From Ancylobacter sp. IITR112 (GTDB lineage Bacteria > Pseudomonadota > Alphaproteobacteria > Rhizobiales > Xanthobacteraceae), in contig NZ_JBGCUS010000001.1 in the NCBI RefSeq assembly GCF_041415945.1, forward strand, positions 1,426,001 through 1,490,000: a stretch of DNA of 64,000 nt, written 5' to 3'. Positions 25,647 through 33,702 of this stretch are shown piece by piece. The position numbers and the translations under genes were made by a program. Position 1 is the first letter of the stretch. Every line of letters begins with the position of its first letter. Below the pieces are notes generated by a model. The model saw only the letters and a list, made by a program, of their open reading frames with translations, ran no database searches and had not been told where the DNA came from.

Positions 25647-27436
25647 CCTTTCCCCTTGTCACCGTCTGTTCCGGCATCGGCGCGGCCGAGCTTGGCTTCG
25701 CGCCGCACGGCATCGAGGCGGTGCTGGCCTCCGAGATCGAGCCCTTTCCGCGCGCGGTGCTGGAGCATCGCTTCCGGGCGCAGGATGCGCGCGGCCGCCG
25801 CACCGGGCCGGGCCCGGCGTTGTGGGGCGATTTCACCGCGCTGCGCGTGCGGCACCTTCGCCGGCTCGGCATCGCCCTGCCGCGCGTGGCGGCGGGCGGC
25901 ACGCCCTGCCAGAGTTTCTCCGTCGCCGGCAAGCGGGGCTCGCTCTCCGACCCGCGCGGCAACCTTTCCCTCTCTTTCGTGAGGCTTGCCCATGCCCTCG
26001 CCAATGCGCTTGCGGGGCGCCAGCGCGCCACCTATGACGACGGACCTGTTTTCCTCGCTGTGTGGGAAAACGTCCCCGGCGTACTTTCCACCCGCGACAA
26101 TGCCTTCGGCTGTTTCCTGGCGGCGCTTGTCGGGGGAGATGCTGCCCTGGAGCCCCCCGGCGCCGTGTGGGGGCCGTGCCCCGTCTTCGACCGGCGCAGC
26201 CATGACGTCGGCTTCGCCTTTGGCTGGCAATCGTGCCGGTGGCCCCGTGAAGGTATGGTTGAGGGGCCACTCGCACGGGCGGCTTGGCGGGTTCTCGACG
26301 CTCAACACTTCGGCGTGCCCCAACGACGCGAGCGTGTCTTCGTTGTCATCGGTTTTGGAGCGGGGGCCGATCCCGCCGAAGTACTTCTTGAGTGGGAAAG
26401 CCTGCGCCGGGATCCTGCGGCGGGTGAGCGCGCGGGGGAAGACCCTGCCGGCACGCTTGGCGGCGGCGCTCGAAGCCGTGGCGGCTATTCCACCGACGAC
26501 ATCCCTCTCGTCGGAGAGGCCTATGGGGGGGGTAACACTACAGGCGCCATCGACGTTGCCGCCTGCCTGACGGCCAAGGGGCAGCGTGTCGACTTCGAGG
26601 TCGAAACCTTCATCGCCCACACGTTGCGTGGCGAGGGCTTCGACGCCAGCGAGGATGGTACGGGGCGCGGTACGCCGCTGGTGCCGGTGGCGTGGGGCAT
26701 AGACAGCGACTGTATCGACCGGTCAGGCGAGGGGGCGGATGGTCGCGCTGCATCGCGGTCGGGGCTTGGAATTGTCGAGGAAATGGCGCCTGCATTGCGC
26801 GCCAAGCGGCCGGGCGCGGTCGCTTACGACGCCATCGCCTTCAATGCGCGGCAGGATACCGATGTCTATGGCGATGTCGCCGGCACGCTCGATGTCGGCT
26901 CGCCGCAGGCGCAGGCCATCGCGTTCGACACCACGCAGATCACCAGCCGGGCGAACCGCAGCCATCCGCAGCCGGGCGACCCCTGCCATCCGCTGGCAGC
27001 GGGCGCACACCCCCCGGCTATCGCCTTTTCGTCGAAGGACCACGGCGCCGATGCCGGTGAGATCGCGCCGACGCTGCGGGCGATGAATCATGCCGGCTCG
27101 CACGCCAATGCGGGCGGTCAGGTGGCTATTGCATTTCAGCAGTCGCAATCCGTCTTTCGCCAGAACACCACGCACGCCACGCTCGACGCCAAGATGGGCT
27201 CGCGGCGCATGAATGGCGTCATGGGATCGTTCGGCGTGCGGCGCCTGACGCCGCGGGAATGCGAGCGGCTGCAGGACCTGCCCGACGACCACACGCTCAT
27301 TCCCTGGCGGGGGCGCCCGGCCGAGGAATGCCCGGACGGCCCGCGCTACCGCGCCTGCGGCAACGCCATGAATCGGCGGGTGATGGACTGGATCGGCCGC
27401 CGCCTCGCGGCCCAGCTGCGGGGAGAGGCAGTATGA
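25643..27436 (+). CDS. C5-cytosine DNA methyltransferase
   Basis: 597 residues. Motif I (VTVCSGIGAAELGF), motif IV GTPCQSFS with the catalytic Cys near residue 89, motif VI ENV near 141, motif VIII QRRERVFVV, and motif X near the C-terminus (YRACGNAMNRRVM). About 270 residues between motifs VIII and IX-X form a long target-recognition region. Together with the amino-methyltransferase it gives the phage two base modifications. GTG start overlapping the previous stop. Confidence 0.92.
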   Translation: MTFPLVTVCSGIGAAELGFAPHGIEAVLASEIEPFPRAVLEHRFRAQDARGRRTGPGPALWGDFTALRVRHLRRLGIALPRVAAGGTPCQSFSVAGKRGSLSDPRGNLSLSFVRLAHALANALAGRQRATYDDGPVFLAVWENVPGVLSTRDNAFGCFLAALVGGDAALEPPGAVWGPCPVFDRRSHDVGFAFGWQSCRWPREGMVEGPLARAAWRVLDAQHFGVPQRRERVFVVIGFGAGADPAEVLLEWESLRRDPAAGERAGEDPAGTLGGGARSRGGYSTDDIPLVGEAYGGGNTTGAIDVAACLTAKGQRVDFEVETFIAHTLRGEGFDASEDGTGRGTPLVPVAWGIDSDCIDRSGEGADGRAASRSGLGIVEEMAPALRAKRPGAVAYDAIAFNARQDTDVYGDVAGTLDVGSPQAQAIAFDTTQITSRANRSHPQPGDPCHPLAAGAHPPAIAFSSKDHGADAGEIAPTLRAMNHAGSHANAGGQVAIAFQQSQSVFRQNTTHATLDAKMGSRRMNGVMGSFGVRRLTPRECERLQDLPDDHTLIPWRGRPAEECPDGPRYRACGNAMNRRVMDWIGRRLAAQLRGEAV

Positions 27437-28485
27437 GCGTCGAGGCCATCACCTGGGCGAACAAGCAGCGCGCGGGCTCTCCCGGCGCCAAGCTGGTGCT
27501 GCTGGCGCTCGCCAACTACGCGGACGAGGACGGCTACTGCTACCCCTCGCAGGCGACGCTGGCGACCGTGACCGAGATGTCGCGCGACAGCATTGCCCGC
27601 CACATGAAGGCGCTGGAAGCGCTGGGCCTGCTGGCGCGCGAGGGGCGCTTCGACAAGACAGGGCGGCGCACCACCGACATGGTGCGGCTGCTCGTCTCCC
27701 CGCAGGGTACCCCGCAATTTGCGGGGGTGGGTACCCCCGCAGGAGAGGGGGGTGCACCCCCGCAAAAACAGGGGGTACGTACCCCGCACGGTGCGGGGGA
27801 CTTGAACCTAAAGAAAGAACCTTCAGATGAACCTTCCCCCCAAGCCCCCCAGGGGGCCGGGGCGGGGATTTCAAATTCCGATGGGGAAGGGGAACAGGGG
27901 ACGGCACCGGCGTTGCCGGACACCCAGGCCGATGCGCTGTGGGAGATGTTTGATCCCGATCCCGCTGCCAGCAAGGCCAAGTTCCTGCGGGCATGGGCTC
28001 GGCTTGCGCCGGTGGACCGGGCGCAGGCTCTCGCCCTTGCCTCGCGCTTCCTCGACCATTGCCGGGCCGTGAAGCGGCGGATCTGCGATCCCTCCACGTA
28101 CCTCTCCGAACGGCGCTGGGAGCGCTTCGCCTCACTGCCGGCATCGGCTCCGGCTGCCGAGGCGGTTGCCGCGCGGCCGGTGGAGGCGGACCCGGTGAGC
28201 CGGGCCGTGCAGTGGGCGATGAGCGGGAAGACGGATGAACGCTGGGTGTTCGTGCCGGCCGGCAGCGCGGACTGGCAGGCCTGGCAGGAGGCCTTCGCGG
28301 CGACCGGCAACGCGCACCGGCTCACCTATGGCCGCTTCCTGACCCGGCTGCCGGATGGGTCCATGGCGCGCCTGCCGGGGCGGAGCTTCCCCATGCGCCG
28401 CCCGCCCATGCCCGGCGCCGACCCGCCGGGCGAGGCGGCGGCCAACAGCGACGACATGGCGGAATTTGCGAATAGCGGCGGGTGA
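27433..28485 (+). CDS. Phage replication initiator with winged helix (lambda O-like organisation)
   Basis: 350 residues. N-terminal winged helix (CYPSQATLATVTEMSRDSIA) typical of phage replication proteins, a proline- and glycine-rich linker encoded by repeated GC-rich DNA, and a C-terminal helical domain (residues about 170-350) without a recognised family. The linker repeats (GTP, GVGTPAG and GVRTP motifs) come from DNA iterons. This resembles lambda O, where the origin lies inside the initiator gene. Last but one gene of the early operon. Confidence 0.75.
   Translation: MSVEAITWANKQRAGSPGAKLVLLALANYADEDGYCYPSQATLATVTEMSRDSIARHMKALEALGLLAREGRFDKTGRRTTDMVRLLVSPQGTPQFAGVGTPAGEGGAPPQKQGVRTPHGAGDLNLKKEPSDEPSPQAPQGAGAGISNSDGEGEQGTAPALPDTQADALWEMFDPDPAASKAKFLRAWARLAPVDRAQALALASRFLDHCRAVKRRICDPSTYLSERRWERFASLPASAPAAEAVAARPVEADPVSRAVQWAMSGKTDERWVFVPAGSADWQAWQEAFAATGNAHRLTYGRFLTRLPDGSMARLPGRSFPMRRPPMPGADPPGEAAANSDDMAEFANSGG
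27705..27798. repeat. Iteron cluster inside the replication gene, candidate phage origin
   Basis: Four spaced copies of a core GGTACCCC(C)GCA (27706, 27730, 27752 as GGTGCACCCCCGCA, 27774 as GGTACGTACCCCGCA) plus the inverted arms TGCGGGG (27720, 27792). Immediately after, 27800-27835 is an A-rich stretch that is unusual here. Iterons followed by an AT-rich unwinding region are the lambda ori plan. Confidence 0.65.
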
Positions 28486-28496
28486 GGGAGAGGGCG

Positions 28497-29090
28497 ATGA
28501 GCCAGACTGGACGTAACCGGGACACGACGCGGGCGCGCTATGCCTGCGGTAAACTCAAGTCGAAGCCGGAATTCGCCTCGCCCGCCATGGTGCGGCGCAT
28601 ACTGATCGAGGCCAAGCGCGGCGCAGCCGATCCTGCGCTCGGATCGACGCTCGGCCAGATGCGGCTGCTCGACCAGATCGACAGCCGGCAGATGAGCGCG
28701 GGGATGCGCTATGCCGAGCTTTGCGCCAGCTATGACCGGATGAAGGGACTTCCCCGCCGCTCGGCCGCAAGCCCTTCCTATCAGGAAGGGTTGCGGCGGA
28801 CGGGCGGGCACGATGCCGAGGATGAGGGCATCGTGGCCGAGCTTCTGCGGAACGGCGGCGATGTGCGCGAGCTTGCGAAGCGGAATGCGCGCATGCGAGC
28901 GCTGGTGCGAGTCGTCATCTCTCATGACGCTGCGCAGAAGGCGCTTCTGAGCTGCGGGGAGCGCCCGTGGCGGCTGGTGCGTGAGGTGGCTGTTTACGAC
29001 AACGCCATCTCTGCATGGGACCGTCCACACCTTGTTCGTGGCCTGCAGGCGCTTCTGGATCATTTCGACTTGACGGCGTTTCGGAAGTGA
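28497..29090 (+). CDS. Hypothetical last gene of the rightward early operon
   Basis: 197 residues, helical, basic; no recognised family. GGGAGAGGGCG lies just before the ATG at 28497; an alternative GTG at 28482 overlaps the previous stop. Its place at the early-late boundary, before a terminator and cos, is where late regulators (Q-like) are often found. That role is a guess from position. Confidence 0.7.
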   Translation: MSQTGRNRDTTRARYACGKLKSKPEFASPAMVRRILIEAKRGAADPALGSTLGQMRLLDQIDSRQMSAGMRYAELCASYDRMKGLPRRSAASPSYQEGLRRTGGHDAEDEGIVAELLRNGGDVRELAKRNARMRALVRVVISHDAAQKALLSCGERPWRLVREVAVYDNAISAWDRPHLVRGLQALLDHFDLTAFRK

Positions 29091-29122
29091 TATTCCTTCC
29101 GAAATAGAAGCTGACCTTCTTG

Positions 29123-29160
29123 CGCCCGGCCCCATTCATTTGCGGCCGGGCGTTGTCGTT
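29123..29160 (+). terminator. Terminator at the early-late boundary
   Basis: A 9-bp perfect stem CGCCCGGCC with its complement at 29144-29152, followed by TTGTCGTTT. It separates the early operon from the HNH-cos-terminase region. Confidence 0.65.
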
Positions 29161-29173
29161 TCCGGAGCCTGCC

Positions 29174-29587
29174 ATGCCCACGCGCCCGCCGAGCTACAGG
29201 CCGGAAGGGCAACGCGGGCAGGGTGTTTCGCCCCGGCAGGCCTATGACAGCCGGCGCGGTTCCTCGCGAGAGCGGGGCTATACGGCGGAGTGGGACAAGG
29301 CGCGCAAGGCGTTCCTTGCCATGGACGACAATTGCCTGTGCCTGGGGTGCAGGGCTGTCGGCCTCTATGTGCCGGCGACGGTGGTGGACCATGTGGAGCC
29401 GCACCGGGGCGACATGGCACTCTTCTGGCGCGCTGATATGTGGCAGCCGTGCTGCCAGTGGCACCATGCCACGATCAAGCAGCAGCTTGAGGCGATGCGG
29501 GATCGCGGTCAGATCGCGGCGAGCGCGCTCTGGCTCGACAGCCCGGAGGCCGTGCGACTGACGCGGATGCTCATGCCTTCGGCGTGA
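29174..29587 (+). CDS. HNH endonuclease adjacent to cos and terminase
   Basis: 137 residues. HNH motif: VDHVEPHRGD, then WQPCCQWHHATIK; a CxxC pair (CLCLGC) precedes it. Proteins of this type next to the terminase genes, such as HK97 gp74, are needed for cos cleavage in cos phages. The ATG at 29174 is the first start giving the family N-terminus. Confidence 0.85.
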   Translation: MPTRPPSYRPEGQRGQGVSPRQAYDSRRGSSRERGYTAEWDKARKAFLAMDDNCLCLGCRAVGLYVPATVVDHVEPHRGDMALFWRADMWQPCCQWHHATIKQQLEAMRDRGQIAASALWLDSPEAVRLTRMLMPSA

Positions 29588-29612
29588 GCTCGATGCGCGA
29601 AGTATTGTGATC

Positions 29613-29625
29613 TATCAATGGCTTA
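29613..29625 (+). promoter_or_regulatory. IHF-type site next to cos
   Basis: TATCAATGGCTTA matches the IHF consensus WATCARnnnnTTR at every defined position. IHF bends DNA at lambda cos, and the site sits 27 bp before the cos block. Confidence 0.6.
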
Positions 29626-29651
29626 GTAGGTTGTAAGCCAAATCGTGCGGC

Positions 29652-29746
29652 GGGGAGGGGGAGGGTAAAACTCTCCGCCCCCTCGCCTCCGTACCGGCGC
29701 CCAATAGGGAGTTTTTGGGCGCGGAATTCTGGCGGGAGGTTTTTTT
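29652..29746. other. Prophage cos (packaging) site
   Basis: A non-coding block just before terS, with a G-rich left part, CTCTCC, the core CCGTACCGGCGCCCAATAG, a GAGTTTTT segment, GGCGCG and AATTC, and ends with a T-run. Very similar blocks occur only at two other places in this window, one in each satellite. Position between an HNH nuclease and terS fits a cos site. The exact nick positions cannot be read. Confidence 0.75.
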
Positions 29747-29781
29747 AAGCCCCTGCCGCACATCAGAAAATCGAGGTTGAG

Positions 29782-30081
29782 ATGGCGAAGCGAGGCAGGC
29801 GCGGCGATCCTGTCGCGCAGGAACGAAAGGGGCACCCCGGCCGGCGGCGGAAGTCGGTGCGGGCGATGGTTGCCGAAGCGGATCGCATCGCCGGGCTGCT
29901 CGCCCAGGCGCCGGCCGAGAATGGCGAGGCGCTGGCGCCGCCGGTGCTGCTGCAAGATCCGGTCTATGCCCCGGCGCTCAAGGTGTGGCGCGACCTGGCG
30001 CCGGAGCTGCGCCGGACCAATCGGCTCGGCTCGGTGCATCGCGATCAGTTCGCGATGTTCTGCGTGTACTTCGGGGAGTGA
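29782..30081 (+). pseudogene. terS: Terminase small subunit, 5' half (split by satellite A)
   Basis: Ninety-nine codons of a P27-family small terminase: MAKRGRRGDPVAQERKGHPG, then DPVYAPALKVWRDLAPELR, then RDQFAMFCVYFGE and a premature stop inside the satellite. The family normally continues from CVYFGEW. The missing half is at 39161. Joined at the shared core TTCGGGGA the protein would have 217 residues. TerS binds cos and loads TerL. Confidence 0.9.
30070..30077. other. Satellite A left attachment core
   Basis: TTCGGGGA, identical to 39163-39170. It lies within codons 97-99 of terS (Phe-Gly-Glu). Confidence 0.75.
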
Positions 30082-30109
30082 GTGAACGTACGCCAGTTTT
30101 GATATTATA

Positions 30110-30157
30110 GATCAAAGGCTTAACCCGCTTCCGACCCTATCGGAGGCGGGTTTTTTG
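30110..30157 (+). terminator. IHF-like site and terminator at satellite A left end
   Basis: GATCAAAGGCTTA (30110-30122) matches the IHF consensus except for its first base. It runs into a strong hairpin, CCGCTTCCGA with its near-complement, closing with GCGGG and six T. The T-run lies on the plus strand, so it stops phage transcription entering the satellite. Confidence 0.85.
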
Positions 30158-30164
30158 TTGCAGC

Positions 30165-30245
30165 GGACGTGACAAGAATTTCAACGGGTTAGCCAGATTT
30201 AGCCGGTGCTAGCCGCAACTGTACGCGACATGGGCGCGACAAGAA
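30165..30245 (+). promoter_or_regulatory. Satellite A left arm sites and 10-bp-phased TAGCC iterons
   Basis: GGACGTGACAAGAA (30165) and GGGCGCGACAAGAA (30232) match each other and GGCGCGACAAGAA at the right end (39105): probable integrase arm sites. Between them TAGCC occurs at 30190, 30200 and 30210, exactly one helical turn apart, a likely site for the Xis-like protein encoded next. Confidence 0.65.
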
Positions 30246-30257
30246 AGGAACCGCAAC

Positions 30258-30494
30258 ATGGTCGATGGCTCCGACGCTACCGATCTGCTGTACGGCGTGG
30301 AGGCCATTTCAAAGTGCCTCAATATGACGACCGCGCAGGTCTACCATCTCCACGCCCGAGGCCAGATACCGACGTTCAAGATCGGCAAGAAGGTGTGCTC
30401 GCGGCGTGCCTCTCTTTCCACCTGGCTTGCTGAGCAGGAGGCTAAGGCCAAAGCGCCTTCCATTGCCGGGCCGGAGGTGGGCAACAGAAAATGA
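30258..30494 (+). CDS. AlpA/excisionase-like DNA-binding protein (satellite A)
   Basis: 78 residues with a MerR/AlpA-type winged helix: ISKCLNMTTAQVYHLHARGQ, then IPTFKIGKKVCSRRASLSTW. It is clearly homologous to the first gene of satellite B (IPTFKLGAKVCARRASLDSW). Proteins of this kind are excision factors or operon activators in P4-like satellites. Overlaps the next gene by ATGA. Confidence 0.82.
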   Translation: MVDGSDATDLLYGVEAISKCLNMTTAQVYHLHARGQIPTFKIGKKVCSRRASLSTWLAEQEAKAKAPSIAGPEVGNRK

Positions 30495-31306
30495 GCCCGC
30501 GTTACAGTATTATTCCCGGAGAGGCTGTATATAATACAGCTTTGACGGATTTCGCCTTGAGAGTTCTCTGCGTAATAGGCTCTCATACCAATAATAATGG
30601 CTGGTGCATTATTCGGCGGGATACATTGGCTAAGCGATTGGGCGCCGCGCCGCGCTCTATCGCTCGCTCTCTACGGCAGCTTGAGGCCGAAGGCTACGTT
30701 TCGGTCCAACCGCGCTTCTCCGAACGGGGCACGCAGTTGGCAAATCGCTACCGCGTTCACATCCCTGATCGAGCACCGCAGGATGACAATGCCGGCGATG
30801 ACGAAGACGACTTCGAGGGTGCCGGGGAGGGGGACCAGCCGGCCCCTCATAGGGAGACCAGCCGGACACACCTTCTTCCTTCGGAAGATAACGACCTCTT
30901 TTTAGAACGACCACTGTCTTACGACAGTAGCGCACCCAGCACTTCGGCGACGGCTCCGGTGTATCCGAAGGGGCCTTCGAAGCAGAAGGGGATATGCGCA
31001 GTGCACACGCCCTTTGATGAACTGGCGAACGTGCTGGACGCCGAGCGGGCGCGTGCCGTGATCGACCATCGCCAACGCATGCGCGCCCCGCTCACGCCGC
31101 ACGCCGCCCGGCTACTGGCCGGCAAGCTCGCCGAGGCCCCCGACCCGAACGCCGCTGCCGACCAGATGCTGTTGCGAGGATGGCGAGGCTTCGATGTGAA
31201 GTGGCCGGCCGCATCCCCCCAGCAAGGCCAGAGCCGGCCCGTCTCACTTGGTGAGCATGCGCTGCGGCGCCTCGCCGATCTTCGCAAAGGTGACGCCGAT
31301 GAGTGA
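30491..31306 (+). CDS. Winged-helix replication-type protein (satellite A)
   Basis: 271 residues. N-terminal winged helix (IIRRDTLAKRLGAAPRSIAR), a long acidic linker (DDNAGDDEDDFEGAGEGD) and a C-terminal helical domain. Its codons are less GC-rich at the 5' end than the surrounding genes. Satellite B has a shorter gene in the same place. Probably a satellite replication or control protein. Confidence 0.72.
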   Translation: MSPRYSIIPGEAVYNTALTDFALRVLCVIGSHTNNNGWCIIRRDTLAKRLGAAPRSIARSLRQLEAEGYVSVQPRFSERGTQLANRYRVHIPDRAPQDDNAGDDEDDFEGAGEGDQPAPHRETSRTHLLPSEDNDLFLERPLSYDSSAPSTSATAPVYPKGPSKQKGICAVHTPFDELANVLDAERARAVIDHRQRMRAPLTPHAARLLAGKLAEAPDPNAAADQMLLRGWRGFDVKWPAASPQQGQSRPVSLGEHALRRLADLRKGDADE

Positions 31307-31781
31307 CCTGGTGCCCGATCCGCCGCGCATGGCGGCGTTGAAAGACCTGCTGGAGGCCCTGGCCAAGCTCGGCGCTTTGCCTCGCCGTTCGATGACCGAT
31401 GTTCGCATCGAGGAAGCCGTGTTCATGCTCGCGCTCAAGGATGAGCAGGGCGGGCGCGTGGTGGTCGCAGCCGAAGACCTGCACAAGGCGACGCAGCGGA
31501 TCATATCGGGCGCCCTTGGCCACGGCTTCCATCCCTCGCCCCCGGAACTGAGGCGGGTATGCGATCAGGTCAAGGATGAGCGAGTGACCGAGCAGAGCCG
31601 TCGCATCCGTGAGCAACGGATGATGCGGGAGATGGAGGAGCGCAGGCTGGGCCGGGTCACTCACAGCGCGGAAGAGCGCGAGCGGGTGAGAGCCAAGGCC
31701 GAGGCAACGATGCGGGCGCTTGATGCGGCTGCCATCCATCCCCGGCTTCGGCCGAAGAGCACGGGGAAGGGGGAGGGTTAA
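31299..31781 (+). CDS. Hypothetical satellite A protein ending in cos
   Basis: 160 residues, strongly helical in the C-terminal half (QSRRIREQRMMREMEERRLG). Overlaps the previous gene. Its last codons run into the start of the cos block (31763). No family recognised. Confidence 0.72.
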   Translation: MSDLVPDPPRMAALKDLLEALAKLGALPRRSMTDVRIEEAVFMLALKDEQGGRVVVAAEDLHKATQRIISGALGHGFHPSPPELRRVCDQVKDERVTEQSRRIREQRMMREMEERRLGRVTHSAEERERVRAKAEATMRALDAAAIHPRLRPKSTGKGEG

Positions 31782-31858
31782 ACTCTCCCGCCTCTCGCCT
31801 CCGTACCGGCGCCCAATAGCGAGTTTTTCGGCGCGTAATTCGCGGTATGGTTTTTTTT
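31763..31858. other. cos copy in satellite A
   Basis: Contains CCGTACCGGCGCCCAATAG at 31801-31819, identical to the prophage cos, with the same flanks: G-rich left part, AAACTCTCC, GAGTTTTT, GGCGCG, AATTC and a final T-run. AATCAGCGCCTTA at 31868-31880 matches the IHF consensus perfectly. Presence outside any packaging gene suggests that it lets the satellite be cut and packaged by phage terminase. The next 227 bp hold no convincing gene. Confidence 0.75.
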
Positions 31859-32107
31859 CAATAGACAAATCAGCGCCTTAAGTCGGCGCGGCGTGTTTCG
31901 CCATGAGCATGAGAGTTGCCAATCTGCCGGTCTCGCGGTAGGAGTTGGGGGCTTGTCTGTGGTCGCGGCTGATGGCTTCGACTTTCTGACGGCCTTCCGA
32001 ACGGCAACGCTGATGGCGAAGCGCGCTTGGGCCAATGCATCCGGTTCAACCCCGATGCGGTGCCTCTGCTCGTTTCAGCGCCCGCATCCGCTCCGAAGGT
32101 CTTCCCC

Positions 32108-33538
32108 ATGAAGAACATTGTTACCGATCGTCAGGCGCTGGAAATGCGCCGTCATTCGGCTTCCATCCTGCAGAAGCTCGGGCTTCGGCACGACGCCAAC
32201 TTCGAGCCGCACACGCTCGACTGGTCGGCGCTGAACGACTGCCAGAACCAGGTGATGCGCGCCGCCCGTCTCAACCTCGACCGCATGGACGGCGCCAGCG
32301 AGAGCGACGGCCCCGGCCTGGAGCAGGCGCATGAGGGGTTCATGGCCCTCTATGACGCCTGCGAGCGCGAGAAGGACTGGCGCGGCAAGTTGGGAAGCCG
32401 TGAGGCGCGCGCCGAAGGCGGCAACCCCTTCCGCCCGACGCCCGGCGACTGCGAGGCGCGCGGAGTTGAGGATGGTGAAAGCTATGAGTATGGCGGCGGT
32501 CCGGGAGCGTCCGGCCCCTCCGATGTGACGCGCGCCCTCCGGCTGAATGAGAGCTTCGGCGGCGCCCTGCGGAGCCTTCGCGGCGGCGGCGCCGCCGGCC
32601 GCGGCTTCAATGAATATCGGGGTCTCACCCCCGGCGGGTTCCTCCGCGCCATGGTGCGGGGACCGCAGAGTGCCGTCGAGCGGCGCGCCCTTGCCGAGAG
32701 CACGGATTCGGCCGGCGGCTATACCGTGCCCGATGTCATCATGGCACCGATGATCGACCGTATGCGGGCGGCCTCGGTGGTGATGCGGGCGGGCGCCCTG
32801 ACGATCCCGATCACGTCCGACAATGCGTCGTTTGCCAAGGTCGCGACTGACCCGGTGCCTGCCTGGCGCGCCGAGAATGAGGCGGCGGCTGAGAGTGACC
32901 CGACGTTCGCCAAGGTACCCTTTGCGCCAAAGTCCCTCATGGTCATTGTGCGCATTTCCCGCGAGCTGTTGGATGACAGTATCAACATCGGGACGGCGCT
33001 GCCCAATGTGATTGCGCAAGCCATGGCGACCGAACTGGACCGGGTGGCGCTGATGGGCAGCGGATCGGGGAGTCAGCCGCGCGGCGTTGCTAACTTCGCG
33101 GGGCTGACCGCGAGCGGCTATTCGGCGCTGGAGCTGGCAAATTATGTGCCGCTGGTGCGGATGCGGACGGCCTTGCGCACGGCTAACAGCGACGCCACGG
33201 CGTTCATCATGTCGCCACGCGACGAGGGCGCCCTGGCCGAAAAGCTCGACGGTGAAGGCAATCCGCTCATCATCCCGCCCGCGATCGCGAGCACGCCCCG
33301 GCTGGCAACGACCTCGATCCCGACCAATCTCGGGGGTGGCGCCAATCAGTCGCTTATTCTGGCGGGTGATTGGTCGCGCCTGATGGTCGGCATTCGCAGC
33401 GAGCTGCGTATCGAAATCCTTAAGGAGCGGTACGCCGACTATCACCAGTATGCCTTCGTGGCGCACCTGCGGGCCGACATCGCCGCCGAGCACGAAGCGG
33501 CCTTCTGCAAGATCCCCGCCGTCACGCTGCCGGCGTAG
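32108..33538 (+). CDS. HK97-type major capsid protein carried by satellite A
   Basis: 476 residues. The C-terminal 280 are an HK97-fold capsid (ESTDSAGGYTVPDVIMAPMI, then KSLMVIVRISRELLDDSINI, then ALMGSGSGSQPRGV). The N-terminal 200 are a scaffold-like, charged region. It differs from the prophage capsid, being of another subfamily, and has no portal or protease of its own. It could form a different shell around satellite DNA using the phage portal. The prophage capsid gene is broken, so this is the only complete one in the window. Confidence 0.9.
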   Translation: MKNIVTDRQALEMRRHSASILQKLGLRHDANFEPHTLDWSALNDCQNQVMRAARLNLDRMDGASESDGPGLEQAHEGFMALYDACEREKDWRGKLGSREARAEGGNPFRPTPGDCEARGVEDGESYEYGGGPGASGPSDVTRALRLNESFGGALRSLRGGGAAGRGFNEYRGLTPGGFLRAMVRGPQSAVERRALAESTDSAGGYTVPDVIMAPMIDRMRAASVVMRAGALTIPITSDNASFAKVATDPVPAWRAENEAAAESDPTFAKVPFAPKSLMVIVRISRELLDDSINIGTALPNVIAQAMATELDRVALMGSGSGSQPRGVANFAGLTASGYSALELANYVPLVRMRTALRTANSDATAFIMSPRDEGALAEKLDGEGNPLIIPPAIASTPRLATTSIPTNLGGGANQSLILAGDWSRLMVGIRSELRIEILKERYADYHQYAFVAHLRADIAAEHEAAFCKIPAVTLPA

Positions 33539-33544
33539 CAGTCT

Positions 33545-33576
33545 CCGTGGCCGCTCGCTGGCGCTGGCGGCCACGG
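33545..33576 (+). terminator. Stem-loop after satellite A capsid gene
   Basis: Perfect 10-bp inverted repeat CCGTGGCCGC / GCGGCCACGG with a 12-base loop. No T-run; an attenuator or processing site is as likely as a terminator. Confidence 0.5.
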
Positions 33577-33702
33577 TTGAGGGGTTCAGTTCCCCCCTCG
33601 GGACAAGTCGGCGAGTGTCCCCAACAACCCCGACAGCCGGCGGCCTCTCATCCAAAGTGGCGCGGCCGGCAACCTCTTTCTAGCACCAGCGGAGGCTCGC
33701 CT

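Noticed and set aside
31893..32111. Small plus-strand frame between satellite A cos and capsid
   Set aside because: No ribosome-binding site, shadow-like composition, and overlapping an equally poor minus-strand frame.
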